A stretch of 64,000 nt of DNA from Bradyrhizobium sp. (GTDB lineage Bacteria > Pseudomonadota > Alphaproteobacteria > Rhizobiales > Xanthobacteraceae), in assembly GCF_022844465.1 (NCBI RefSeq), contig NZ_JALHLP010000002.1, positions 186,001 through 250,000 of the forward strand, in the 5' to 3' direction. Positions within the stretch are counted from its first letter, which is position 1, and each line of letters starts with the position of its first letter. Both the position numbers and the translations under genes were made by a program. Below are positions 9,313-18,336 of the stretch, piece after piece. The notes under the pieces are model-generated. The model worked only from the letters and a program-made list of their open reading frames with translations. It did no database searches and was not told where the DNA came from.

Positions 9313-9941
9313 TCATCGCCATCGACGGACCGGCGGCATCCGGCAAGGGGACGCTCGGCAAACGGCTCGCCCACCATTACGGCTATCGCCACCTCGACAC
9401 CGGCGTGATCTATCGCGCGGTGGCGAAAGCGCTGCTGGACGACGGCGTCGATCTCACCGACGAGGCGCGGGCGGTGGCGGCGGCGTTGGAACTCGATCCT
9501 GAAAAATTCGGCCATCCCGAGTTGAAGACCCAGCGCATCGGCGACGCCGCCTCGGTGGTGTCGGCGATTGCAAGCGTGCGCGAGGCGCTGGTGAGTTTCC
9601 AGCGCCAGTTCGCCGCCGGTCCGCCGGGTGCGGTGCTCGACGGCCGCGATATCGGCACCGTGATCTGTCCAAACGCCGACGTGAAGATTTTCGTCGTCGC
9701 CGACCCGCTGGTGCGGGCGCGCCGCCGGACGCTGGAAGCCCGCGCGCGCGGCGAAGCCGCCGACGAGGCGGCGGTACTGGCCGACATTCTCAGGCGCGAC
9801 GAACGCGACCGCAATCGCGTGGCGGCCCCCTTGAAGGCCGCCGCCGATGCCCATGTTCTCGACAATTCCAATCTCGACATCGAGGCTGGCGTTCGCGCCG
9901 CGATCGCCATCGTGGAGGCGGCGCGCTCCCGGCGGGCCTGA
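9309..9941 (+). CDS. cmk: Cytidylate kinase
   Basis: A 210-residue kinase converting CMP and dCMP to the diphosphates with ATP. The P-loop is GPAASGKGT at residues 7-15; [12 protein letters not shown] binds the nucleotide and [15 protein letters not shown] is the family signature, with a C-terminal lid and RR-rich segment ([10 protein letters not shown]). The ATG overlaps the aroA stop (ATGA), indicating coupling. The aroA-cmk-rpsA order is standard in Rhizobiales. Confidence 0.95.
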   Translation: MIIAIDGPAASGKGTLGKRLAHHYGYRHLDTGVIYRAVAKALLDDGVDLTDEARAVAAALELDPEKFGHPELKTQRIGDAASVVSAIASVREALVSFQRQFAAGPPGAVLDGRDIGTVICPNADVKIFVVADPLVRARRRTLEARARGEAADEAAVLADILRRDERDRNRVAAPLKAAADAHVLDNSNLDIEAGVRAAIAIVEAARSRRA

Positions 9942-10330
9942 TCCGGCGCTATGGCCTCGTTTCCCGCCGAAGCGGTCGGCGAGCCCGGCATTTCCAGCTT
10001 GCCGAAATGGGCCCTTGGGGCTATATCCACCGCCATCCGGGCCGCCATCGATGAGATCAGGGCTGTCCGAGCGGGCCGGCGTCGGGTTTGAACGTTTTAC
10101 GTCAAACTAAACCGATGCCGTCATTGGAGGAATGTCCGCTCGAGGCTCCTGAAGTCGGTATGCTCGTTTCAGGCTCCGGATACATCAACGTATCGAACGT
10201 GCAGGCATGCTGCCGGCCCGCTTTTGCGCCTTCCGCAAACGCGGTCGCCAGGGTTTTGCGGACCCCTGACACTTCACGCGCGATGCGCCCCTCAACCCGA
10301 TTGGCCGGCAATACCGTACCTGGAGAACAA
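9942..10330 (+). other. 389-bp leader and promoter region of rpsA
   Basis: No credible gene lies between cmk and rpsA; frames reading through it are open upstream extensions of rpsA without coding character. The region probably holds the rpsA promoter and a long 5' leader. A TTGAAC at 10088-10093 could be a -35 element, without a convincing -10. GGAGGAATG at 10125-10133 begins only a six-codon frame. S1 genes are often autoregulated through their leaders, but I cannot identify a defined structure here. Confidence 0.5.
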
Positions 10331-12031
10331 ATGGCTTCGACTGCTGCTTCTTATAATCCGACCCGCGACGATTTCGCTGCGATGCTGGACGAGTCCTTCG
10401 CCGGCGGGAATTTGCAGGAAAGCTCCGTCATCAAGGGCACGGTGGTTGCGATTGAAAAGGACATGGCCGTCATCGACGTCGGCCTGAAGACCGAGGGCCG
10501 GGTGGCGCTGCGCGAGTTCGCGGGCCCTGGCCGTGAAAGCGACCTCAAGGTCGGCGACGAGGTCGAGGTGTTCCTCGACCGGATCGAGAATGCGCTCGGC
10601 GAAGCCGTGCTGTCGCGCGACAAGGCGCGCCGCGAGGAAAGCTGGGGCAAGCTCGAGAAGGCCTTCAACAACAACGAGAAGGTCCACGGCGTCATCTTCA
10701 ACCAGGTCAAGGGCGGCTTCACCGTCGACCTCGACGGCGCTGTCGCCTTCCTGCCGCGCTCGCAGGTCGATATCCGTCCGATCCGCGACGTCGCGCCGCT
10801 GATGAACAACTCGCAGCCGTTCCAGATCCTCAAGATGGATCGCCGCCGCGGCAACATCGTGGTGTCGCGCCGCACGGTTCTCGAAGAGACCCGCGCCGAG
10901 CAGCGCCAGGAACTGGTGCAGAACCTCGAAGAGGGCCAGGTGATCGACGGCGTGGTCAAGAACATCACCGACTACGGTGCGTTCGTCGATCTCGGCGGCA
11001 TCGACGGCCTGCTGCACGTCACCGATATCGCATGGCGCCGGGTCAACCACCCGACCGAGGTGCTCGCCATCGGCCAGACCGTCAAGGTCAAGATCATCAA
11101 GATCAACCACGAGACCCACCGCATTTCGCTCGGCATGAAGCAGTTGCTGGACGATCCGTGGCAGGGCATCGAGGCGAAGTACCCGCTGAACGCGCGCTTC
11201 ACCGGCCGCGTCACCAACATCACCGACTACGGCGCGTTCGTCGAACTGGAGCCGGGCATCGAAGGTCTGATCCACGTCTCGGAAATGTCGTGGACCAAGA
11301 AGAACATGCATCCCGGCAAGATCGTCTCCACCTCGCAGGAAGTCGAGGTGCAGGTTCTCGAAGTCGATTCGGTCAAGCGCCGCATCTCGCTCGGCCTCAA
11401 GCAGACCATGCGCAACCCCTGGGAAGTCTTCGTCGAGAAGTTCCCGGTCGGCTCGACGGTCGAAGGCGAGGTCAAGAACAAGACCGAGTTCGGCCTGTTC
11501 CTCGGCCTCGAAGGCGACGTCGACGGCATGGTTCATCTGTCCGATCTCGACTGGAAGCTTCCGGGCGAGCAGGTCATCGACAACTTCAAGAAGGGCGACA
11601 TGGTCAAGGCCGTGGTGCTCGACGTCGATGTCGAAAAGGAGCGTATCTCGCTGGGCGTCAAGCAGCTCGAGGGCGACCCCTTCGCCGAGCCGGGCGACGT
11701 CAAGAAGGGCGCGGTGGTGACCTGCGAAGTGCTCGAAGTGAAGGACGCCGGCATCGAGGTGAAGATCTCGGGTACCGACTTCACCGCCTTCATCAAGCGC
11801 TCCGAGCTCGCCCGTGACCGCAACGATCAGCGCGCCGAACGGTTCGCCGTCGGCGAGAAGGTCGATGCCCGCGTGATCCAGTTCGACAAGAAGGCCCGCA
11901 AGGTGCAGGTCTCGATCAAGGCGCTGGAAGTCGCCGAAGAGAAGGAAGCCATCGCGCAATACGGCTCCTCGGATTCGGGAGCGACGCTGGGCGACATTCT
12001 CGGCACCGCGCTGAAGAATCGCGACAAGTAG
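10331..12031 (+). CDS. rpsA: 30S ribosomal protein S1
   Basis: A 566-residue ribosomal protein that binds mRNA leaders and helps initiation, especially on weak Shine-Dalgarno sites. The start ATG at 10331 follows GGAG and yields MASTAASYNPTRDDFAAMLD, the usual alphaproteobacterial N-terminus. Six S1/OB repeats follow, visible in repeated VVKNITDYGAFVDLGGIDGLLHV-like blocks (roughly residues 33-100, 120-180, 200-265, 285-352, 372-440, 460-530), each ending in a KRRISLGLKQ-type strand. The fifth repeat is the more diverged TEFGLFLGLEGDVDGMVHLS. A strong intrinsic terminator follows 30 bp downstream. Confidence 0.97.
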   Translation: MASTAASYNPTRDDFAAMLDESFAGGNLQESSVIKGTVVAIEKDMAVIDVGLKTEGRVALREFAGPGRESDLKVGDEVEVFLDRIENALGEAVLSRDKARREESWGKLEKAFNNNEKVHGVIFNQVKGGFTVDLDGAVAFLPRSQVDIRPIRDVAPLMNNSQPFQILKMDRRRGNIVVSRRTVLEETRAEQRQELVQNLEEGQVIDGVVKNITDYGAFVDLGGIDGLLHVTDIAWRRVNHPTEVLAIGQTVKVKIIKINHETHRISLGMKQLLDDPWQGIEAKYPLNARFTGRVTNITDYGAFVELEPGIEGLIHVSEMSWTKKNMHPGKIVSTSQEVEVQVLEVDSVKRRISLGLKQTMRNPWEVFVEKFPVGSTVEGEVKNKTEFGLFLGLEGDVDGMVHLSDLDWKLPGEQVIDNFKKGDMVKAVVLDVDVEKERISLGVKQLEGDPFAEPGDVKKGAVVTCEVLEVKDAGIEVKISGTDFTAFIKRSELARDRNDQRAERFAVGEKVDARVIQFDKKARKVQVSIKALEVAEEKEAIAQYGSSDSGATLGDILGTALKNRDK

Positions 12032-12061
12032 ACTCGCGCTCTAGCGCTTTCATACGCATCA

Positions 12062-12096
12062 GGCCCCGGTTTCGACCGGGGCCTTTTGTTGTTTTT
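12062..12096 (+). terminator. Intrinsic terminator after rpsA
   Basis: A perfect 9-bp stem GGCCCCGGT / ACCGGGGCC closed by a TTCG tetraloop (12062-12083), followed at once by a T-rich tract TTTTGTTGTTTTT. It is a textbook Rho-independent terminator for the aroA-cmk-rpsA unit. Confidence 0.93.
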
Positions 12097-12099
12097 CTT

Positions 12100-12240
12100 C
12101 CCTCTCCCCTTGTGGGAGAGGGTGGATCGGCGCCGCGCAAGCGGCGGCGAGACGGGTGAGGGGTCCGTCTCCACGGATAGAGACCCCTCATCCGGCGCTT
12201 TGCGCCACCTTCTCCCACAAGGGGAGAAGGGGAGAGGAAG
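12100..12240. repeat. Dyad intergenic repeat (CTCCCCTTGTGGGAGAGGG family)
   Basis: A 140-bp element whose left part (ccctctccccttgtgggagag) is mirrored by tctcccacaaggggagaagg at its right end. Its centre holds GTGAGGGGTCCGTCTC and GAGACCCCTCATCCG, also inverted. Related but shorter-armed copies flank trpA (16243-16410) and follow moeB (41984-42150). It fills most of the 314 bp between rpsA and sppA; no gene is present. Confidence 0.75.
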
Positions 12241-12345
12241 CCGGGCCTTGTTTTCTTCATATTGCATCGCAATTGATGTAATCAGGTAACGCTCAGGTCA
12301 CGCTGAGAATGCAAAAAAGCGCGGGTCACCTTCAGGAGAAATTCG

Positions 12346-13326
12346 ATGTCGCTCGATTCGGATGTGATCGTCGATCGCCGCAGGATCCGTCGCAAGCTGA
12401 CCTTCTGGCGGGTCGTGGCCGTCGTGGTTGCGATCGGCGCGATCGTCGCCCTGGGCCTGATCGCCGCGCCCGGCAGCCGCGCATCGCTGACCGCGTCGGG
12501 ATCGATCGCGCGCGTCAATATCGACGGGCTGATCCGCAGCGACCAGAGCCGCGTCGAGGCGCTTGAGCGGCTGGAAAAGTCGCAGGCCGCGGCTGTCATC
12601 GTGCACATCAACTCGCCGGGCGGCACCACGGCCGGCTCCGAACAGCTCTATGACGCACTGGTTCGGCTCAAGGCCAGGAAACCACTGGTCGTGGTCGTCG
12701 AGGGACTGGCGGCGTCCGGCGGCTACATCACGGCGCTCGCCGCCGATCACATTGTCGCCAGGCAGAGTTCGCTGGTAGGCTCGATCGGCGTGCTGTTCCA
12801 GTTTCCGAACTTCACCGAGCTGATGAAGACCGTCGGCGTCAAGGTCGAGGAAGTGAAGTCCTCGCCATTGAAGGCTGCGCCGAACGGTTTCGAGCCAACC
12901 AGCCCGGAAGCCCGCGCAGCGCTCGACGCGCTGGTGAAGGATTCATATGCCTGGTTCCGCGGCCTCGTGAAGGCGCGGCGCGGCATGGACGACGTTTTGC
13001 TCGAAAAAGTCGCGGATGGCCGGGTCTTCACCGGTCGCCAGGCGATCGAACTGAAACTGGTGGATCAGCTCGGCGATGAAAAGGTGGCGATCGCCTGGCT
13101 CGTCGCCGAGAAGAAGATCAAGAGCGATCTGCCGGTGCGGGACTACAAGCTGACCCCGCGATTCGGCGACATGACGTTTCTGCGCACGGCGGCTTCGATC
13201 GCACTTGATGCGCTCGGCCTCGGGTCCATCGCGCGGCAGATCGAGCAGGCCGGCGTGGCGCAGGCGGTCGATCAGTTCGGGCTCGATGGCATGCTGGCCT
13301 TGTGGCGGCCCGCGCTCCCCAATTGA
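12346..13326 (+). CDS. sppA: Signal peptide peptidase SppA, S49 family
   Basis: A 326-residue membrane-anchored serine/lysine-dyad protease that degrades cleaved signal peptides on the periplasmic side. The N-terminal anchor is VVAVVVAIGAIVALGLIAAP (about residues 23-42). The catalytic region has HINSPGGTTAGSEQLYDAL, the nucleophile Ser124 in LAASGGYITALAAD, SLVGSIGVLFQ and the general base Lys176 in KSSPLKAAPNG. AGGAG lies 8 nt before the ATG. Length and single domain match the short (36K-type) SppA of Bacillus and alphaproteobacteria. ihfB follows in the same direction. Confidence 0.93.
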   Translation: MSLDSDVIVDRRRIRRKLTFWRVVAVVVAIGAIVALGLIAAPGSRASLTASGSIARVNIDGLIRSDQSRVEALERLEKSQAAAVIVHINSPGGTTAGSEQLYDALVRLKARKPLVVVVEGLAASGGYITALAADHIVARQSSLVGSIGVLFQFPNFTELMKTVGVKVEEVKSSPLKAAPNGFEPTSPEARAALDALVKDSYAWFRGLVKARRGMDDVLLEKVADGRVFTGRQAIELKLVDQLGDEKVAIAWLVAEKKIKSDLPVRDYKLTPRFGDMTFLRTAASIALDALGLGSIARQIEQAGVAQAVDQFGLDGMLALWRPALPN

Positions 13327-13498
13327 GCCCTGCGGGCCGGATCGCCGCGTCCGGACGCCGCGCGCCGGGATGCGTTACAACCCCCTCGCGGGCGGTTTGT
13401 CACGTCATTTCGCGGGGGGCGAGATTGATTTAGCGTCTTGACAGTCCAAGGTATTTTCACGGAAATGGATATCCGCCCGACCCCGGATCCCAACTCCC

Positions 13499-13804
13499 AT
13501 GATCAAATCCGAACTTGTTCAGCGCATCGCCGAGCACAACCCGCACCTCTATCAGCGGGACGTCGAAAACATCGTAAACGCGATCCTCGATGAGATCGTC
13601 GCAGCCTTGGCGCGTGGCGATCGGGTCGAGTTGCGCGGATTCGGCGCTTTTTCGGTCAAGCACCGCCCGGCGCGCGCCGGACGCAATCCGCGTACCGGCG
13701 CCCATGTTCCGGTCGACCAGAAGAGCGTGCCGTTCTTCAAGACCGGCAAGGAAATGCGCGAGCGGCTGAACCGCGAGGGCGGCTCGCCCGAAGCAGGCGC
13801 CTAA
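13499..13804 (+). CDS. ihfB: Integration host factor subunit beta
   Basis: A 101-residue nucleoid protein that pairs with IhfA to bend DNA. The [21 protein letters not shown] start, the ELRGFGAF beta arm and the [15 protein letters not shown] segment with the intercalating proline are diagnostic of IhfB rather than HU. The C-terminus has a short GGSPEAGA tail. It is preceded by 172 bp; a perfect -35 hexamer TTGACA lies at 13438-13443, 55 bp before the ATG, suggesting its own promoter, though no clear -10 is seen. Confidence 0.95.
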   Translation: MIKSELVQRIAEHNPHLYQRDVENIVNAILDEIVAALARGDRVELRGFGAFSVKHRPARAGRNPRTGAHVPVDQKSVPFFKTGKEMRERLNREGGSPEAGA

Positions 13805-13885
13805 GCCCGTTTTTGGGTTTTAACGATCTGGTAACCGCGTGGCGGGTTGGTGCCCGCCGATCTCCATCCAATTCGAGAGATGGTC

Positions 13886-14278
13886 ATGCGAAAGCTTGTC
13901 ACGGCGCTGGTCGTTATTCCTCTCGGCCTCATCTTTGTCGTCTTCGCCGTCGCCAACCGTCATTTCGTGACGGTGTCGTTCGACCCCTTCAATTCGGTCG
14001 ATCCGGCGGTCGCGGTGGCGCTGCCGCTCTTCGTCTTGATCATCGTGGCCGCCATTCTGGGCGTGGCGGCCGGCGGTGTGGCGACCTGGTTCCGCCAGCG
14101 CCATTGGCGTCGCGCCGCGCGCCGCCATGAGGCGGACGCCCGCCGGGCGCGGGCCGAAACCGCCGATCTGCGGGCGGCCGCGGCGGTTTCCAGGGACGAT
14201 CGACTGCGGCTTCCGGCCCCGGCGCAGCCCGGAATCTTTGCATCCGCCGGGCGAGACAAGCAGAGCGCGACGTTGTAG
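13886..14278 (+). CDS. LapA (DUF1049) domain membrane protein
   Basis: A 130-residue protein with two membrane helices, LVTALVVIPLGLIFVVFAVAN and VALPLFVLIIVAAILGVAAGG, separated by HFVTVSFDPFN. This is the LapA/YciS lipopolysaccharide-assembly fold (DUF1049). A basic cytoplasmic tail of about 60 residues (RQRHWRRAARRHEADARRAR) follows. The start at 13886 is chosen because GAGAG is well spaced from it; an in-frame ATG at 13880 is possible. Function is inferred only from the domain; the ihfB-lapA order also occurs in gammaproteobacteria. Confidence 0.82.
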   Translation: MRKLVTALVVIPLGLIFVVFAVANRHFVTVSFDPFNSVDPAVAVALPLFVLIIVAAILGVAAGGVATWFRQRHWRRAARRHEADARRARAETADLRAAAAVSRDDRLRLPAPAQPGIFASAGRDKQSATL

Positions 14279-14336
14279 AACCCGCCGCGTCAGCCTGTCT
14301 TGACCCGATTGCGGCCGAAAAGGCCCTTGAGAGACC

Positions 14337-14996
14337 ATGTCCCTGCTTGTCAAAATCTGTGGCCTGTCCACGCGCGAGACGCTCGACGCCGCGCTTGCGG
14401 CAGGCGCCGACATGGTGGGGTTCGTGTTCTTTCCGCCGTCGCCGCGCCATCTCAGCCTCGAAATCGCGCGCGACCTGGGCCGGCTGGCCAAGGGCCGCGC
14501 CGCCAAGGTGGCGCTGTCCGTCGATGCCGACGATGCCACGCTTGAAAACATCGTCGAGTCCCTGCAGCCGGACCTGCTGCAACTGCACGGCAAGGAAACC
14601 ACCGCCCGGGTCCGCGACATCAAGGCGAAGTTCGGATTGCCGGTCATGAAGGTGATCGCGGTCGAGACGCCGGCCGACCTTGCCATCCTGCCGGGCTATG
14701 CGGACGTCGCCGATCGCATCCTGTTCGACGCCCGCGCCCCCGGCGACGCCACCCGCCCGGGCGGCCTCGGCGCCGTGTTCGACTGGGGCTTGCTGGCGAA
14801 ACTCGAACTCGATTTGCCGTATCTGGTTTCAGGCGGGCTCACTGCCGACAATGTCGCGGAGGCGCTTGCCGTCACCCGCGCCGGCGGCGTCGATGTTTCC
14901 TCCGGCGTCGAGCGCGCGCCCGGTATCAAGGATCCCGAAATGATCCAAAGGTTCGTTCGCGCCGCGCGCGCCACCGAAGAGCTGATGGCCCGATGA
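14337..14996 (+). CDS. trpF: Phosphoribosylanthranilate isomerase
   Basis: A 219-residue TIM-barrel enzyme catalysing the Amadori rearrangement of phosphoribosylanthranilate in tryptophan synthesis. The catalytic Cys is in [11 protein letters not shown] and the acid Asp in [35 protein letters not shown] and the phosphate-binding [15 protein letters not shown] and [15 protein letters not shown] motifs are clear. trpB begins inside its stop codon (ATGA, 4-nt overlap), so the two are coupled. Confidence 0.96.
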   Translation: MSLLVKICGLSTRETLDAALAAGADMVGFVFFPPSPRHLSLEIARDLGRLAKGRAAKVALSVDADDATLENIVESLQPDLLQLHGKETTARVRDIKAKFGLPVMKVIAVETPADLAILPGYADVADRILFDARAPGDATRPGGLGAVFDWGLLAKLELDLPYLVSGGLTADNVAEALAVTRAGGVDVSSGVERAPGIKDPEMIQRFVRAARATEELMAR

Positions 14997-16213
14997 ATCC
15001 GAACCTGCCAAATTCATTCCGCACCGGCCCCGACGAGCGCGGCCATTTCGGCATTTTCGGCGGGCGCTTCGTCGCCGAAACCCTGATGCCGCTGATCCTC
15101 GACCTGGAAAAGGCCTATGCCGACGCCAAGGCCGATCCGGAATTTCAGATCGAAATGAACGGCTATCTCAAGGACTATGTCGGCCGGCCGTCGCCGCTGT
15201 ATTTCGCCGAGCGTCTGACCGAGCATCTCGGCGGCGCCAAGATCTACTTCAAGCGCGAGGAGCTCAATCACACCGGCTCGCACAAGGTCAACAACGTGCT
15301 CGGCCAGATCATGGTCGCGCGCCGCATGGGCAAGAAGCGCATCATCGCCGAAACCGGCGCCGGCCAGCACGGCGTCGCTACCGCGACGCTGTGCGCGCGG
15401 TTCGGGCTGGAATGCATCGTCTATATGGGCGCGGTGGACGTCGAGCGGCAACAGCCCAACGTGATCCGCATGGAAATGCTGGGCGCCAGGGTTGTCCCGG
15501 TGCAGTCGGGTTCGCGCACGCTCAAGGACGCGATGAACGACGCGCTGCGCGACTGGGTCACCAACGTGCACAACACGTTCTACTGCATCGGCACGGTGGC
15601 GGGGCCGCATCCCTATCCGATGATGGTGCGCGACTTCCAGTCGATCATCGGCATCGAAACCCGCAAGCAGATGCAGGAGGCCGAAGGCCGGCTGCCGGAT
15701 TCGCTGATCGCCTGCATCGGCGGCGGCTCCAACGCGATGGGCCTGTTTCATCCGTTCCTCGACGATCCCAGCATCGAAATCTTCGGCGTCGAAGCGGCAG
15801 GGCACGGCCTGACGCAGTTGCATGCGGCCTCGATCGCCGGCGGCCGGCCCGGCGTGCTGCATGGCAACCGTACCTATTTGCTGATGGACGACGACGGCCA
15901 GATCCAGGACGCGCATTCGATCTCGGCGGGGCTCGATTACCCCGGCATCGGCCCCGAGCATTCCTGGCTGCACGAAACCGGCCGCGTCACCTATTTGTCG
16001 GCGACCGACGAGGAGGCGCTCGCCGCGTTCCAGTTGCTGTCGCGGCTCGAGGGCATCATCCCCGCGCTCGAGCCGGCGCATGCGATTGCCAAGGTGATGG
16101 AACTGGCGCCGAAGCGGCCGAGCGACCACCTGATGGTGGTCAACCTCTCCGGCCGCGGCGACAAGGACGTGCCGCAGGTCGGCGATATCCTGAAGGGCAG
16201 GAAGAAGCCGTGA
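14993..16213 (+). CDS. trpB: Tryptophan synthase beta chain
   Basis: A 406-residue pyridoxal-phosphate enzyme joining indole and serine. PLP Lys lies in the [15 protein letters not shown] motif; EEL/KR before it, [14 protein letters not shown] (indole site Glu region), the phosphate loop GGGSNAMG and the C-terminal NLSGRGDKD are all present. It starts [20 protein letters not shown]. It overlaps trpF by 4 nt, whereas trpA follows after a 250-bp gap containing a palindromic repeat, which may loosen coupling between the two subunits. Confidence 0.97.
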   Translation: MNPNLPNSFRTGPDERGHFGIFGGRFVAETLMPLILDLEKAYADAKADPEFQIEMNGYLKDYVGRPSPLYFAERLTEHLGGAKIYFKREELNHTGSHKVNNVLGQIMVARRMGKKRIIAETGAGQHGVATATLCARFGLECIVYMGAVDVERQQPNVIRMEMLGARVVPVQSGSRTLKDAMNDALRDWVTNVHNTFYCIGTVAGPHPYPMMVRDFQSIIGIETRKQMQEAEGRLPDSLIACIGGGSNAMGLFHPFLDDPSIEIFGVEAAGHGLTQLHAASIAGGRPGVLHGNRTYLLMDDDGQIQDAHSISAGLDYPGIGPEHSWLHETGRVTYLSATDEEALAAFQLLSRLEGIIPALEPAHAIAKVMELAPKRPSDHLMVVNLSGRGDKDVPQVGDILKGRKKP

Positions 16214-16242
16214 TGATTGCGGGCATCGAATCCCGGGAGAGA

Positions 16243-16410
16243 GCCCCCACCCCAGCCCTCCCCCGCAGGCGGGAGAGGGAATCGACGGCCGTGGCGGCGC
16301 GAAAATCGCCTGCACCGCGTCGCCTTCTCCATCGCCTTGGCTTGAACGAACGATCGACCGGGCGAACTCCGCTCCCTCTCCCGCTTGCGGGGGAGGGCCG
16401 GGGTGGGGGT
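16243..16410. repeat. Inverted repeat between trpB and trpA (CCCCCACCCC...GGGGTGGGGG)
   Basis: Long terminal arms GCCCCCACCCCAGCCCTCCC and its near-complement GGAGGGCCGGGGTGGGGG enclose CGCAGGCGGGAGAGGGA and CCCTCTCCCGCTTGCGGG, also mirrored. The whole 168-bp unit could fold into one hairpin. A close copy lies at 41984-42150. Here it interrupts the trpFBA run. Confidence 0.85.
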
Positions 16411-16463
16411 GTCGCCGCGAGCGCAAGTTTCAGTAAAGGGCATGCCGCTGCGAGGCTCGCACC

Positions 16464-17300
16464 ATGACCACCCGGATCGACGCGACATTCGCCGAACTTG
16501 CCAGGCAGGGCCGCTCGGCGTTTGTCACCTTCCTGATGGCCGGCGATCCCGATCCGAAGACGTCGCTCGACCTCATCAAGGCGCTGCCGAAGGCCGGCGC
16601 CGACATCATCGAGATCGGCATGCCCTTTACCGATCCGATGGCGGACGGGCCCTCGATCCAGGCGGCGGGCCTGCGCGCGCTGAAAGCCGGCATGACGCTG
16701 AAGAAGACGCTGGCGATGGTCCGCGGCTTCCGCAACGACGACACCACGACGCCGCTGGTGCTGATGGGCTATTACAATCCGATCTACATCTACGGCGTCG
16801 ATCGATTCCTCGCCGATGCGAAGACCGCGGGCGTCGACGGCCTGATCATCGTTGACCTGCCGCCGGAGGAAGACGGCGAACTCTGTCTGCCGGCGATGAA
16901 GGCAGGGCTCAACTTCATCCGCCTGGCGACGCCGACCACTGACGACAAGCGCCTGCCCGCGGTGCTCGCGAACACCTCGGGCTTCGTCTACTATGTGTCG
17001 ATCACCGGCATCACCGGCAGCGCCGGCGCCGATTCCACCGCGGTCGGCGAAGCCGTCGCCCGCATCAAGCGCCATACAAAATTGCCGGTTTGCGTCGGCT
17101 TCGGAATCCGCACCCCGGACGCGGCGCGCGCGATTGCACAGAACGCCAACGGCGCCGTGGTCGGAACCGCGCTGGTCGATGCCTTGAAGGCCAACCTTGA
17201 CGCCGAGGGGCGGGCGACCGCGGGCACCGTGACCGCGGTAGCCGATCTGGTGTCTTCGCTGGCCGAAGGCGTCCGTAGCGCCCGCCAGGCCGCGGAATAA
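16464..17300 (+). CDS. trpA: Tryptophan synthase alpha chain
   Basis: A 278-residue TIM-barrel subunit that cleaves indole-3-glycerol phosphate to indole. Catalytic Glu is in [18 protein letters not shown] and Asp in [26 protein letters not shown], the phosphate loop [11 protein letters not shown] and [12 protein letters not shown] complete the signature. It starts [17 protein letters not shown]. It is downstream of the intergenic repeat and 94 bp upstream of accD, in the usual rhizobial trpFBA-accD-folC order. Confidence 0.97.
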   Translation: MTTRIDATFAELARQGRSAFVTFLMAGDPDPKTSLDLIKALPKAGADIIEIGMPFTDPMADGPSIQAAGLRALKAGMTLKKTLAMVRGFRNDDTTTPLVLMGYYNPIYIYGVDRFLADAKTAGVDGLIIVDLPPEEDGELCLPAMKAGLNFIRLATPTTDDKRLPAVLANTSGFVYYVSITGITGSAGADSTAVGEAVARIKRHTKLPVCVGFGIRTPDAARAIAQNANGAVVGTALVDALKANLDAEGRATAGTVTAVADLVSSLAEGVRSARQAAE

Positions 17301-17394
17301 GCCGCGATTGCGGTGGACAACGCGCCTTGCCGGGCTTGGCCCGCGCCGCCATATAGTCTGACTAATGCGTGACTGAGCGCACCCGGAGCGAAGC

Positions 17395-18336
17395 ATGAAC
17401 TGGCTCACCAATGTCGTCCGGCCGAAGATCCGCAGCATCCTGCGCCGCGAGACGCCGGAGAATCTGTGGATCAAGTGCCCGGATTCCGGGCAGCTCGTGT
17501 TCTACAAGGACGTCGAGGCCAATCAGTTCGTCATTCCCGGTTCGAACTACCACATGCGCATGGGCGCGGTGGCGCGGCTGAAGTCGATCTTCGACAACGA
17601 GACCTGGTACGACATCGCGCTGCCTGAGGTGACGGCCGATCCGCTGAAGTTCCGCGACGAACGGAAATACGCCGATCGCATCAAGGACGCGCGCGCCAAG
17701 ACCGGGCTGAACGACGCCATCAAGGTCGGCTACGGCAAGCTCGAGGGCGCCGGCGTCGTGGTCGCGGTACAGGACTTCGACTTCATGGGCGGCTCGCTCG
17801 GCATGGCTGCCGGCGAAGCGATCGTGCGTGGGCTGGAACTCGCGGTCGAAAAGGCATCGCCCTTCATCGTGTTTGCGGCCTCGGGCGGCGCGCGGATGCA
17901 GGAAGGCATTCTGTCGCTGATGCAGATGCCGCGCACCACCGTCGGCGTGCAGATGCTGCGTGAGGCGAAATTGCCCTACATCGTGGTGCTGACCAATCCG
18001 ACCACCGGCGGCGTCACCGCGTCCTACGCGATGCTCGGCGACGTGCAGATCGCCGAGCCCGGCGCGCTGATCGGCTTCGCCGGGGCGCGCGTCATCGAGC
18101 AGACGATCCGCGAGAAACTGCCGGAAGGTTTCCAGCGCGCCGAATATCTGCTCGACCACGGCATGGTCGACATGGTCGTGCATCGCCACCAGATGCGCCC
18201 GACCCTGGCGCGGCTGTGCCGGCTGTTGACCAGATCGCCGGCGCTCGAGGCCGCCGCGAAGCCTGCGCCGGAGGAGGCGGTCCCGGCCGCGGTCGCAGCG
18301 GCGCCGGATGCCGCGCCGGCCGCACCTCAGGCATGA
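17395..18336 (+). CDS. accD: Acetyl-CoA carboxylase carboxyltransferase subunit beta (zinc ribbon lost)
   Basis: A 313-residue subunit that, with AccA, transfers carboxyl from biotin to acetyl-CoA to make malonyl-CoA. The crotonase-like core is clear: [52 protein letters not shown] and [12 protein letters not shown]. The N-terminal zinc ribbon that normally has four cysteines keeps only one: the segment reads [20 protein letters not shown] then FVIPGSNYH where two CxxC pairs are expected. Similar loss is known to me from other rhizobial AccD proteins. A low-complexity Ala/Pro tail (about residues 285-313) ends the protein. folC overlaps its stop by 4 nt. Confidence 0.95.
   Translation: MNWLTNVVRPKIRSILRRETPENLWIKCPDSGQLVFYKDVEANQFVIPGSNYHMRMGAVARLKSIFDNETWYDIALPEVTADPLKFRDERKYADRIKDARAKTGLNDAIKVGYGKLEGAGVVVAVQDFDFMGGSLGMAAGEAIVRGLELAVEKASPFIVFAASGGARMQEGILSLMQMPRTTVGVQMLREAKLPYIVVLTNPTTGGVTASYAMLGDVQIAEPGALIGFAGARVIEQTIREKLPEGFQRAEYLLDHGMVDMVVHRHQMRPTLARLCRLLTRSPALEAAAKPAPEEAVPAAVAAAPDAAPAAPQA

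Noticed and set aside
10088-10330. An upstream extension of the rpsA frame by 81 codons.
   Set aside because: The conserved S1 N-terminus begins at the ATG at 10331 with a good ribosome-binding site, and the extension has no coding character.
12100-12240. Direct and inverted short repeats that could suggest a CRISPR array.
   Set aside because: There is one palindromic unit, no regular spacers and no cas genes in the window.
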